Below, piece by piece: positions 6,692-13,305 of a stretch of DNA of 13,305 nucleotides. The notes under the pieces are model-generated. The model ran no database searches. It was not told the origin of the DNA and was given only the letters and a program-made list of their open reading frames with translations. This DNA comes from Oscillospiraceae bacterium (GTDB lineage: Bacteria > Bacillota > Clostridia > Oscillospirales > Ruminococcaceae). Every line of letters begins with the position of its first letter. The first letter of the stretch is position 1. Both the position numbers and the translations under genes were made by a program. The stretch is taken from contig JAHZHS010000051.1 of assembly GCA_019420135.1 (NCBI GenBank), positions 1 to 13,305 of the forward strand, in the 5' to 3' direction.

Positions 6692-7387
6692 ATGCTGGAA
6701 GCACTGAAACAACAGGTCTGTGACGCCAACCGTCAGCTGCCTGCCCTGGGCCTTGTGACCCATACCTGGGGCAATGTGTCGGCCATTGACCGGGAGGCGG
6801 GACTGTTTGTCATCAAACCCTCCGGTGTGGAATACGATGCTCTGACCCCCGACGCCATGGTGGTCATGGACCTGGAGGGCAACCGGGTGGAGGGCACCCT
6901 CAACCCCTCCTCCGACACCAAGACCCATCTGGAACTCTACCGGGCCTTCCCGGCCATCGGGGGCATTGTGCATACCCACAGCACCTTTGCCACTTCCTGG
7001 GCCCAGGCCGGGCGAGATATTCCCTGCTTCGGCACCACCCAGGCCGACTACTTCTACGGCCCGGTGCCCTGCGCCCGCATGCTCACCCAGGCCGAGCTGG
7101 AGGCTGACTACGAAAAGAGCACCGGCCTTGTCATTGCCGAGCTCTTCCGGGAGAGGAAACTGGACCCCGTGGCTGTGCCCGGGGCCCTCTGCCGCTGCCA
7201 CGGGCCCTTTGCCTGGGGCAGGGACGCGGCCCAGGCCGTGTATCATGCCTCGGTGCTGGAGGAGTGTGCCAGGATGGCCCTCTACACCCTCCAGCTGGAC
7301 CCGGAGGCCCGGCCGGTACCCCAGTATCTTTTGGACAAACACTATTTCCGCAAACACGGGCCGGGGGCCTACTACGGCCAGCACTGA
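6692..7387 (+). CDS. araD: L-ribulose-5-phosphate 4-epimerase-like class II aldolase
   Basis: This 231-aa cytosolic zinc enzyme closely follows AraD, which interconverts L-ribulose 5-phosphate and D-xylulose 5-phosphate. Visible features are HTWGNVSAID near the N-terminus, VIKPSGVEYD, PSSDTKTHLELYRAFP and the zinc histidines H94 and H96 (in HTHS) and H170 (in CHGPFAWG). The catalytic-acid Asp is D119, and the C-terminus ends KHGPGAYYGQ. These positions are one less than in E. coli AraD, so the protein is full length. AAGGAGG at 6677-6683 supports the ATG at 6692. Two departures stand out: Q117 replaces the usual His in GTTHAD, and R168-C169 replace His-Ser before H170. No araA or araB is nearby, so the true substrate could differ from L-ribulose 5-phosphate. 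The symbol is given on family likeness. Confidence 0.83.
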   Translation: MLEALKQQVCDANRQLPALGLVTHTWGNVSAIDREAGLFVIKPSGVEYDALTPDAMVVMDLEGNRVEGTLNPSSDTKTHLELYRAFPAIGGIVHTHSTFATSWAQAGRDIPCFGTTQADYFYGPVPCARMLTQAELEADYEKSTGLVIAELFRERKLDPVAVPGALCRCHGPFAWGRDAAQAVYHASVLEECARMALYTLQLDPEARPVPQYLLDKHYFRKHGPGAYYGQH

Positions 7388-7410
7388 CCCGAAACCACAA
7401 CCAAAAAACG

Positions 7411-7594
7411 CCGCAAGGTGCCCGGGGCCGCAAGGCCGGCCGGGAGAATAGGGAAGCGGGTGCAAAGCCCGCGCGGGACCGCCGCCGTAAGGGAGCAGCC
7501 CCGGCCAGACACAGCCACTGTGCGCAGGAGATGTCCTGCGGGCGGGAAGGCGGGCCGGGACGCCGATGCCCGAGCCGGAAGACCTGCCCTGCGG
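7411..7594 (+). ncRNA. cobalamin riboswitch aptamer
   Basis: This has the conserved elements of the AdoCbl-type (Cbl-I) aptamer in order. A closing helix CCGCA (7411-7415) pairs with TGCGG (7590-7594), and AGGT (7416-7419) pairs with ACCT (7582-7585). Then come the GAATAGGGAAGCGGGTGCAA box (7446-7465), the B12 box GCCACTG (7514-7520), GGGAAGG (7544-7550) and CCGGAAGACCTGCC (7575-7588). It lies directly upstream of cobalamin synthesis genes and starts 23 bases after the araD stop. Binding of coenzyme B12 should favour the terminator at 7708-7746 and reduce cbi expression. Confidence 0.93.
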
Positions 7595-7667
7595 TGTATC
7601 CTGCCGGAAAACCGGGCAGACCCCGCGCCGCGGACGGACCAAACGCAGGCAGGGGGCGCATGCTGTG

Positions 7668-7714
7668 TGCAGGGGCCTCTGTGCCCCGCAGGCGGACGAT
7701 GCATCCCGGCCCTT
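7668..7714 (+). promoter_or_regulatory. candidate antiterminator and competing hairpin of the riboswitch
   Basis: AGGGGCC (7671-7677) can pair with GGCCCTT (7708-7714), the first half of the terminator's 5' arm, with one G-U pair, which would block the terminator. The same AGGGGCC can instead sit in a local hairpin, with 7668-7676 pairing to 7683-7690 around one bulge and a six-base loop. These exclusive pairings give a plausible switch. They were read by eye, not computed. Confidence 0.4.
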
Positions 7715-7746
7715 TTCCGCAAACCCGGCGGAAAGGGGCCTTTTTT
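7708..7746 (+). terminator. intrinsic terminator of the cobalamin riboswitch
   Basis: A 13-bp stem forms between GGCCCTTTTCCGC (7708-7720) and GCGGAAAGGGGCC (7728-7740), with one G-U pair and a seven-base loop, followed by six T residues (7741-7746). It stands between the B12 aptamer and the cbiK ribosome binding site (AAGGAGG at 7767-7773), the standard layout for a transcription-terminating riboswitch. Confidence 0.92.
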
Positions 7747-7784
7747 CTGCCCTTTCCCCCCAACACAAGGAGGATTCCCAACCC

Positions 7785-8546
7785 ATGAAACAGGCACTTT
7801 TGCTTGTCAGCTTCGGCACGTCGGCCCTCGGCGCCCAGAGCAGCATCACGGCGGTGGAAGACGCTCTCATGGCCGCGGCCCCCGACCGGACGGTGTTCCG
7901 GGCCTACACCAGCCCCACCATCCGGCGGATCCTGGCCCGGCGGGGCGTGGATATCCCCGACCTGACCACCGCCCTGGAGAACCTGGCCGCTCAAGGGTAC
8001 GAGGATGTGGCCCTCCAGCCCACCCACGTCATCCCCGGCTTTGAGTACGACCGCATCCGCGCCGAGGCCGACCGCTTTGCCCCAAAATTTGCCCGGCTGC
8101 GGCTGGGTACGCCCCTTCTCTGGGATGTGGCGGACCTCACCGCTCTGGCCGAGCGCGCGGCGGAAAGCTGGCTGCCGGAGGAGGGCGCCCTGGTGCTCCT
8201 GGGCCACGGCACCGAGCACCGGGCCGACCTGATCTATCCGGCCCTGGCCGGTGCCCTGCGCTGCGCCGGGGCGGACAATGCCCTGGTGGGTACGGTGGAG
8301 GGCTGGCCCGGCTTTGACGGGGTGCTTTCCATGCTGCGCCGGGGTGGCTGGCAAAAGGTCTGTCTCCGGCCCCTGCTGCTCACCGCAGGGGAACACGCCC
8401 GCAATGACATGGCGGGAGAGCACCCCGACAGCTGGAAGAGCCGTCTGGAGGCGGCGGGCTTTGCGGTGGATTGCTGCCTGGAGGGGATGGGCTCCGATGA
8501 GGCGGTGCAGCAGCTGTACTGCCGCCATCTGCGGGCCATTCTGTGA
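7785..8546 (+). CDS. cbiK: sirohydrochlorin cobaltochelatase
   Basis: This 253-aa class II chelatase inserts Co2+ into sirohydrochlorin, the entry step of the anaerobic (cobalt-early) route to cobalamin. It starts with LLLVSFGT, typical of the family. The metal and catalytic residues are H141 in GHGTEH (140-145), E172 in GTVEGWPGF and H204 in TAGEHARNDMAGEHPDSW, spaced almost as in Salmonella CbiK (H145, E175, H207). It has no signal peptide, so it is cytoplasmic, unlike some periplasmic CbiK proteins. AAGGAGGA (7767-7774) precedes the ATG. It is the first gene after the riboswitch terminator, and cbiD follows after 33 bases. Confidence 0.93.
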   Translation: MKQALLLVSFGTSALGAQSSITAVEDALMAAAPDRTVFRAYTSPTIRRILARRGVDIPDLTTALENLAAQGYEDVALQPTHVIPGFEYDRIRAEADRFAPKFARLRLGTPLLWDVADLTALAERAAESWLPEEGALVLLGHGTEHRADLIYPALAGALRCAGADNALVGTVEGWPGFDGVLSMLRRGGWQKVCLRPLLLTAGEHARNDMAGEHPDSWKSRLEAAGFAVDCCLEGMGSDEAVQQLYCRHLRAIL

Positions 8547-8579
8547 GGGAAAATCTCCGCAAAAGGAGGGTACGTCTCC

Positions 8580-9707
8580 ATGTTTGAGCATTACATCCAG
8601 TCGGGCGGGCGGCGGCTGCGCTGCGGCTACACCACCGGCACCTGCGCGGCCCTGGCGGCCTGGGGGGCGGCCACGCTGCTCCTGACCGGGCACGCCCCCG
8701 CCCAGGCGTCGCTGATTACCCCCAAGGGCCTGCCCGTCACGGTGCCCCTGCTGGACTGCCGCACCGACGGCCGCACCGCCCGGTGCTCGGTGACAAAAGA
8801 TGCCGGGGACGACGCCGACGTGACCGACGGCATGCCGGTCACCGCCGCGGTGGAACGAACCGACGCCCCCGGCATCGCCATCGACGGCGGGGAAGGGGTG
8901 GGCCGGGTGACGCTGCCCGGCCTGGACCAGCCGGTGGGCGCCGCGGCCATCAACTCGGTGCCCCGCAAGATGATCGCCGATGCCGTCGGCCGCGCCGCCC
9001 GGGATACCGGGTACGCCGGCGGGCTGAAAATTGTCATCTCGGTGGCCGGGGGCGAGCAGGCCGCGGCCAAGACCTTCAACCCAAGGCTGGGCATTGTGGG
9101 GGGCATCTCCATCCTGGGTACCTCCGGCATTGTGGAACCCATGAGCGAGCAGGCCCTCATCGACACCATCGCCCTGGAACTGCGCCAGGCCGCCGCAAAA
9201 GGAGCCAAACGGGTCATCCTGACCCCTGGCAACTACGGCATGGACTATTTGCAGGCGGAGGGGCTGGACCGGCTGGCCCAGGTGGTCAAGTGCTCCAACT
9301 ATATCGGGGATGCCCTGGACGCCGCGGCGGCAGCGGGGTTCGGGGAGATCCTGCTGGTGGGCCACGCGGGCAAGCTGGTCAAACTGGCGGCGGGGGTCAT
9401 GAACACCCACAGCCGGGTGGCCGACGCCCGGGCCGAGGTCTTTTGCGCCCACGCGGCCCTCTGCGGCGGGGACCGGGAGCTCTGCCGCGCCCTCATGGCG
9501 GCCCCCACCAGCGATGCCTGCCTGGACCTGCTGGATGCCGCCCATCTGCGGCAGCCGGTCATGGAGAGCATCCTCCTGGCAATCGATACAAAACTCGCCG
9601 CTCGCCTTTGTGCAGGATGCCGGACTGGGGCGGTGCTGTTCACCAATCAACACGGACTTCTGGGGCAGACCCCCCAGGCAAAGGAGATTTTGAAGGCATG
9701 GCAATAA
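8580..9707 (+). CDS. cbiD: cobalt-precorrin-5B (C1)-methyltransferase
   Basis: This 375-aa protein is CbiD, the SAM-dependent enzyme that methylates C1 of cobalt-precorrin-5B in the anaerobic pathway. It is unrelated in fold to the other ring methyltransferases of the operon. Family signatures include CGYTTGTC (residues 15-22), GRVTLPGL followed by INSVPRKMI, the GGISILGTSGIVEPMSE segment, GNYGMDYL (217-224) and MNTHSRVADAR (274-284). The length is typical. AAAGGAGGG ending at 8570 supports the ATG at 8580. The stop overlaps the start of cbiL by 10 bases (9698-9707), indicating translational coupling. Confidence 0.95.
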   Translation: MFEHYIQSGGRRLRCGYTTGTCAALAAWGAATLLLTGHAPAQASLITPKGLPVTVPLLDCRTDGRTARCSVTKDAGDDADVTDGMPVTAAVERTDAPGIAIDGGEGVGRVTLPGLDQPVGAAAINSVPRKMIADAVGRAARDTGYAGGLKIVISVAGGEQAAAKTFNPRLGIVGGISILGTSGIVEPMSEQALIDTIALELRQAAAKGAKRVILTPGNYGMDYLQAEGLDRLAQVVKCSNYIGDALDAAAAAGFGEILLVGHAGKLVKLAAGVMNTHSRVADARAEVFCAHAALCGGDRELCRALMAAPTSDACLDLLDAAHLRQPVMESILLAIDTKLAARLCAGCRTGAVLFTNQHGLLGQTPQAKEILKAWQ

Positions 9708-10387
9708 CTGGCGTTTTTTACGGCGTGGGCATCGGCCCCGGCGACCCCGAACTCATCACCGTCAAGGCGGTGCACACTCTGCAGCGCTGCCCGGTCATCG
9801 CCGCGCCGCGCACCGCGAACGGCAATATGCTGGCCCTGGACATTGCCCGGCAGGCGGTGGATTTGGGGGAGAAAACCATCCTCCCCCTGGACTTCACCAT
9901 GGCCCCTGATCCCGCCGACCGGGAGGACTCCCACCGCGCCGCCGCCGAGGCCATCGCCCGGGAACTGGCGGCAGGCCGGGACGTGGCCATGCTCAACCTG
10001 GGGGATGTGGCGCTGTTTTCCACCTTCGGGCACCTGAAAAAGCGGCTGGCCGCAAAAGGCTTTGACACCGTCATGGTGCCGGGGGTGCCCAGCTTCTGCG
10101 CCATTGCTGCCCGCCTGGGGGAGACTCTCACCGACGGCGATACCCCCCTCCATGTCCTCACCGCCGCCGATGCCGACCTGGACAGGGCTCTGCGCCTGCC
10201 CGGCACCAAGGTCCTGATGAAGAGCGGCCGCACGGCAAAAGTACGGCAGGCCCTGGAAGAGCAGGGGCTTCTGGATCACGCCGCCCTGGTCACCAACTGC
10301 GGCCTGCCCGGGGAGGCCGTCTGCCCCGGGCTGGAGGGCGCTCCCGACCGGGCGGGATATTTCTCCACCATCGTGGTAAAGGAGTGA
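9698..10387 (+). CDS. cbiL: cobalt-precorrin-2 C20-methyltransferase
   Basis: This 229-aa tetrapyrrole (SAM-dependent) methyltransferase fits CbiL/CobI, which adds the C20 methyl group to cobalt-precorrin-2 and gives cobalt-precorrin-3. It has the N-terminal YGVGIGPGDPELIT glycine loop, the second family motif as LGDVALFST (residues 101-109 with G102-D103) and VPGVPSFCAIAARLG. The hydrophobic C-terminal strand FSTIVV is also present. The ATG at 9698 lies inside the end of cbiD and is preceded by AAGGAG (9681-9686). Related proteins usually read GDPS-x-YST at the second motif; here V-A-L-F replaces P-S-x-Y, a conservative-looking change. The next gene starts five bases after its stop. Confidence 0.92.
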   Translation: MAITGVFYGVGIGPGDPELITVKAVHTLQRCPVIAAPRTANGNMLALDIARQAVDLGEKTILPLDFTMAPDPADREDSHRAAAEAIARELAAGRDVAMLNLGDVALFSTFGHLKKRLAAKGFDTVMVPGVPSFCAIAARLGETLTDGDTPLHVLTAADADLDRALRLPGTKVLMKSGRTAKVRQALEEQGLLDHAALVTNCGLPGEAVCPGLEGAPDRAGYFSTIVVKE

Positions 10388-10392
10388 GGGGT

Positions 10393-11148
10393 ATGGTACA
10401 TTTCGTGGGCGCCGGGCCCGGCGCTACCGATCTCATCACGGTGCGGGGGGCCGAACTGCTGCGCAGCGCCGACGTGGTCATCTACGCGGGCAGCCTGGTG
10501 AATCCTGCCCTGCTGGGACTCTGCCGTCCGGGGGCAGCTCTCTACAACAGCGCCCGGCTGACCCTGGAACAAGTGCTGGACATCACCCGAAAGGCCGACG
10601 CCGCCGGGCAGCAGATCGTCCGCCTGCACACCGGCGACCCCTGCCTGTACGGGGCCATCCGGGAGCAGATGGACGCCTTGCAAAAGCGGGGGATTTCCTT
10701 TGACCTGACCCCCGGGGTGTCCAGCTTCTGCGGAGCGGCTGCGGCTGCCCAGGCCGAGTACACCCTGCCCGGCATCAGCCAGACGGTCATCATCACCCGC
10801 ATGGCGGGGCGCACCCCGGTGCCCGAACGGGAGAACATCGCCTCTCTGGCCGCCCACGGCGCCACTATGGTGATCTTTTTGTCGGCGGGGCTGCTGGACG
10901 GACTGCAGGGGGAGCTCCTCAAGGGGGCCTACACCGAACAGACCCCGGCGGCTCTCGTCTACAAGGCCACCTGGCCGGAAGAAAAAGTCCTGCGCTGCCC
11001 CCTGGGCGAGCTGGCCGAGACCGGCCGCCGCCACGGCATCAAAAACACAGCTCTGGTGCTGGTGGGGGACTTCCTGGCGACGGGATATGACCGCAGCCGC
11101 CTGTACGACCCCACCTTCACCACCGGCTTCCGGGAGGCCTCCCGATGA
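10393..11148 (+). CDS. cbiF: cobalt-precorrin-4 C11-methyltransferase
   Basis: This 251-aa SAM-dependent ring methyltransferase matches CbiF/CobM, which methylates C11 of cobalt-precorrin-4. Visible motifs are HFVGAGPGATDLITVRG at the N-terminus, the YAGSLVNPALL segment typical of CbiF, TGDPCLYGAIREQ (with G81-D82) and LTPGVSSFCGAAAA. IITRMAGRTPVPERE, strongly conserved in this family, is also present. ATG 10393 is preferred because AAAGGAG (10378-10384) is spaced eight bases from it; the in-frame GTG at 10384 has no usable site. Its stop overlaps the cbiG start as ATGA (11145-11148). Confidence 0.95.
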   Translation: MVHFVGAGPGATDLITVRGAELLRSADVVIYAGSLVNPALLGLCRPGAALYNSARLTLEQVLDITRKADAAGQQIVRLHTGDPCLYGAIREQMDALQKRGISFDLTPGVSSFCGAAAAAQAEYTLPGISQTVIITRMAGRTPVPERENIASLAAHGATMVIFLSAGLLDGLQGELLKGAYTEQTPAALVYKATWPEEKVLRCPLGELAETGRRHGIKNTALVLVGDFLATGYDRSRLYDPTFTTGFREASR

Positions 11149-12149
11149 CCGCCCTGCGGTGCATCGCCTTTACCGACAAGGGCTTTGCCCTGGCCCGGCG
11201 TCTGGCGGCTGCTCTGGGCGGAACTGCCGTGCGCTGTGGCGGGGACGTCACCCTGGCAGGCTGGACGGTGGAGGGCTTTGAACAGGCAAAGGCTCTGGTC
11301 TTTGTGGGGGCAGCGGGCATCGCGGTGCGGGCCTGTGCGCCCTGCCTGAAAAGCAAGGATGTGGACCCGGCGGTGGTGGCGGTGGACGAGTGCGCCCGCT
11401 TTGCCGTGCCGCTGGTGTCGGGGCATCTGGGGGGCGCCAACGACCTTGCCCGGCAGATTGCTGCCCTGTGCGGGGCCCAGGCGGTCATCACCACCGCCAC
11501 CGATGCCAACGGCGTCTTTGCGGTGGACAGCTGGGCGGTGCGGCAGGGCTGTACCGTCCGCCCGGTGGGGGGCATCAAGAAAGTCAGCGCAAAACTGCTG
11601 GCGGGGGAGAACATCCGCCTGCGCAGCGACTGGCCCATCCAGGGCACACCCCCGGCAGGTGTCCTGCCGGTAACGGACGGCCCCTGTGACGTCCACCTGA
11701 CCCTTGCCCCCGCGACGGAGGAGGAAAAAGCAACCTTGCGGGTCATCCCCAAAATCCTGCTGGCGGGCATCGGCTGCCGCAAAGGCACCCCCATGGCGGA
11801 CATCGAAGCCGCCGTGCTGGCAGCTTTGCAAAAGGCGGGGGCCGATCCTCTGGCAGTAAAAGGGGTGACCTCCATCCACTGCAAGGGGCAGGAGCCTGGC
11901 CTTGTGGAACTCTGCCGGGTTCACGGGTGGGAGTTTACCACCTTCTCCCCGGAGGTCCTGGCGGCCCAGCAGGGCCATTTTACCGATTCCGAATTTGTGC
12001 GCAAAACCGTCGGCACCGGCAACGTCTGCGAGCGCAGCGCCGTGGCGGCGGGGGGCACACTGATCTTACAAAAACAGGCGGGAAAGGGCGTCACCGTGGC
12101 ATTGGCCCGGCTGCCCTTCTCGCCGGACTGGCGGTGGCAATATGAATAA
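11145..12149 (+). CDS. cbiG: cobalt-precorrin-5A hydrolase
   Basis: This 334-aa protein is CbiG, which opens the delta-lactone of cobalt-precorrin-5A and releases the two-carbon fragment as acetaldehyde. The N-terminal domain contains GAAGIAVRA (G58-R62 core), KDVDPAVVAVDE and LVSGHLGGAND (S92-N99 core). The C-terminal domain has LLAGIGCRKGTP (G208-G214 core), VTSIHCKGQEPGL and TVGTGNVCERSA. Both domains are present and the length is normal. GGGAGG at about 11131-11136 serves the ATG, which overlaps the cbiF stop by four bases. The 3' end overlaps cbiH by eight bases (12142-12149). Confidence 0.95.
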   Translation: MTALRCIAFTDKGFALARRLAAALGGTAVRCGGDVTLAGWTVEGFEQAKALVFVGAAGIAVRACAPCLKSKDVDPAVVAVDECARFAVPLVSGHLGGANDLARQIAALCGAQAVITTATDANGVFAVDSWAVRQGCTVRPVGGIKKVSAKLLAGENIRLRSDWPIQGTPPAGVLPVTDGPCDVHLTLAPATEEEKATLRVIPKILLAGIGCRKGTPMADIEAAVLAALQKAGADPLAVKGVTSIHCKGQEPGLVELCRVHGWEFTTFSPEVLAAQQGHFTDSEFVRKTVGTGNVCERSAVAAGGTLILQKQAGKGVTVALARLPFSPDWRWQYE

Positions 12150-12876
12150 ACTGTTTGTGGTGGGCCTTGGCCCCGGGGAGGCATCCCAGCTCACCGGCAC
12201 GGCCCGGGCGGCGCTGGAGCAGGCCGACCTGCTGTGCGGCTATACCACCTATATCCAGCTGGCCCGGGCGGTCTGCCCGGACACCCCCACCCTCTCCACC
12301 CCCATGACGCAGGAGATCCAGCGCTGCCGCATGGCACTGGACGCTGCGGCCAAAGGGCAGACGGTGGCCATGGTGTGCAGCGGCGACGCGGGAGTCTACG
12401 GCATGGCAGGGCCTATTTTGCAGCTGGCCCCGGAATATCCCGGCGTGGACATTGAGATTGTCCCCGGGGTGACGGCAGCCCTGTCGGGGGCGGCGGTGCT
12501 GGGAGCACCCTTGGCAAACGACTTCTGCGTCATCTCCCTGTCCGACCTGCTTACCCCCTGGGCGGTGATCGAGCGGCGTCTGGACGCCGCAGCAAAAGGG
12601 GACTTTTCCATCTGCCTGTATAACCCGGCCTCCCGGCGCCGCACCGATCATCTGCGCAGGGCCTGCGACATTCTGCTGAAAACCCGCCGCCCGGACACCG
12701 TCTGCGGCTGGGTGAAAAACATCGGCCGGGAAGGCCAGCAAAGCCGGGTCCTCACCCTGGCCGAACTGCGGGAGGAAACGCTGGACATGTTCACCACCGT
12801 ATTCATCGGCGCCGATGAGACACAGGTCATCGACGGCCGCATGGTCACCCCCAGGGGATACGAGGCCAAACAATGA
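12142..12876 (+). CDS. cbiH: cobalt-precorrin-3 / precorrin-3B C17-methyltransferase
   Basis: This 244-aa SAM-dependent methyltransferase matches CbiH/CobJ, which methylates C17 with ring contraction. Signatures are FVVGLGPGEASQLTG, GYTTYIQL, CSGDAGVYGMAG (G81-G87 core), VPGVTAALSGAAVLGAPLAN, DFCVISLSDLLTPW and LYNPASRRRTDHL; the last two are characteristic of this branch. The ATG at 12142 lies within the last codons of cbiG. Its stop overlaps the cbiJ start as ATGA (12873-12876). There is no C-terminal iron-sulfur extension such as some CbiH60-type proteins carry; it is the short form. Confidence 0.95.
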   Translation: MNKLFVVGLGPGEASQLTGTARAALEQADLLCGYTTYIQLARAVCPDTPTLSTPMTQEIQRCRMALDAAAKGQTVAMVCSGDAGVYGMAGPILQLAPEYPGVDIEIVPGVTAALSGAAVLGAPLANDFCVISLSDLLTPWAVIERRLDAAAKGDFSICLYNPASRRRTDHLRRACDILLKTRRPDTVCGWVKNIGREGQQSRVLTLAELREETLDMFTTVFIGADETQVIDGRMVTPRGYEAKQ

Positions 12877-13305
12877 GACTGCTGATTTTCGGCGGCACCA
12901 CCGAGGGCCGCGTGCTGGCCCAGCGGCTGGCGGAGGCGGGGGCACAGGTCACCGTCAGCGTGGCCACTGATATGGGGGCGGAGGAACTGGCGGGCATTCC
13001 CCGCATCACCGTGCTCACCGGGCGGCGGGATGCTGCTGCCATGCAGGCCCTTTTGCAGGATTTTGACCTCTGCATCGACGCTACCCACCCCTATGCGGCC
13101 CAGGCCAGTGCCAACATCCGTGCTGCCTGTACCGCCGCCGGGGTACCCCTGCGGCGGGCCGCCCGCCCTGCCTCCGCCGTCACCGATGCTGCCTTTGACG
13201 CGGATACCACAGCGGAGGCGGCGGCCTTTCTCGCCGGGACGGAGGGCAATATCCTGCTCACCACCGGCGCTAAGGAACTGGCCTCTTTTGCCGCCCTGGA
13301 CAAGA
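12873..13305 (+). CDS. cbiJ: cobalt-precorrin-6A reductase, 5' part
   Basis: This is an open frame of 144 complete codons running off the window end. It is CbiJ/CobK, the NAD(P)H-dependent reductase of the precorrin-6A macrocycle. It opens with LLIFGGTTEGRVLA, the nucleotide-binding loop (G7-R13 core), and has the family hallmark DATHPYA (residues 69-75). TTGAKEL begins at residue 130. The start is fixed by the ATGA overlap with cbiH. Whether the full protein is fused to another pathway enzyme, as happens in some Firmicutes, cannot be seen here. Confidence 0.92.
   Translation, partial: MRLLIFGGTTEGRVLAQRLAEAGAQVTVSVATDMGAEELAGIPRITVLTGRRDAAAMQALLQDFDLCIDATHPYAAQASANIRAACTAAGVPLRRAARPASAVTDAAFDADTTAEAAAFLAGTEGNILLTTGAKELASFAALDK

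Noticed and set aside
7566..7784. Longer version of cbiK starting inside the riboswitch
   Set aside because: The extra N-terminus would be encoded by aptamer and terminator sequence. The true CbiK N-terminus (LLLVSFGT) follows the ATG at 7785, which has its own AAGGAGGA.
8783..9697. In-frame + strand extension upstream of cbiL, through cbiD in another frame
   Set aside because: The extension reads as Arg/Gly/Pro/His-rich nonsense. The cbiL family start matches the ATG at 9698, and cbiD has full family motifs in its own frame.
5174..9704. Two long minus-strand open frames (5174-7870 and 7131-9704)
   Set aside because: They run across several well-supported + strand genes and the riboswitch, have Gly/Ala/His/Gln-rich compositions and show no motifs. 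They are shadows caused by scarce stop codons in GC-rich DNA.
1..13305. CRISPR array, tRNA, rRNA or complete insertion sequence
   Set aside because: I saw no regularly spaced repeats, no tRNA-like cloverleaf signatures, no rRNA-like stretches, and no paired terminal inverted repeats around the transposase fragment.

Overview
The window comes from a GC-rich anaerobic Firmicute, most likely in the Oscillospiraceae/Ruminococcaceae (Faecalibacterium, Gemmiger or Subdoligranulum type). This is inferred from strong AAGGAGG-type ribosome binding sites, very GC-rich third codon positions, the cobalt-early (anaerobic) cobalamin pathway and the style of the proteins. It is not proven by any marker gene. 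All recognised genes lie on the + strand; the long minus-strand open frames are GC-driven shadows.

Bases 1-575 hold no gene. They carry an extended -10 promoter firing leftward out of the window (25-35), a cluster of DnaA-box-like 9-mers including a perfect 10-bp inverted repeat (159-305), a GC-rich repeat patch (331-375), and an extended -10 promoter plus structured leader for rlmB (414-570). This could be oriC, the upstream region of a divergent dnaA, or a DnaA-controlled promoter region.

Bases 576-5283 hold rlmB (23S rRNA 2'-O-ribose methyltransferase, TrmH/SpoU family) and then a very large unnamed protein of 1286 aa. Its first ~725 residues are low-complexity and apparently disordered. 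The rest looks like a P-type ATPase (P1B-like) that has lost its catalytic motifs. This is the most novel item in the window.

Bases 5342-7387 hold a short protein consisting only of a transposase N-terminal (DUF772-like) domain, a membrane permease of the ArsP_2 heavy-metal exporter type, and an AraD-like class II aldolase/epimerase.

Bases 7388-7784 hold a cobalamin riboswitch aptamer (7411-7594) and its expression platform, ending in an intrinsic terminator (7708-7746). The aptamer starts only 23 bases after the AraD stop.

Bases 7785-13305 are a tightly packed cobalamin operon: cbiK, cbiD, cbiL, cbiF, cbiG, cbiH and the 5' part of cbiJ, several with overlapping stop/start codons. CbiK inserts cobalt into sirohydrochlorin. 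CbiL, CbiH, CbiF and CbiD methylate the ring, CbiG opens and removes the delactonised two-carbon fragment, and CbiJ reduces cobalt-precorrin-6A. Riboswitch termination would shut off this corrin-ring segment when cobalamin is plentiful. cbiE, cbiT, cbiC and cbiA are not in the window and may follow.
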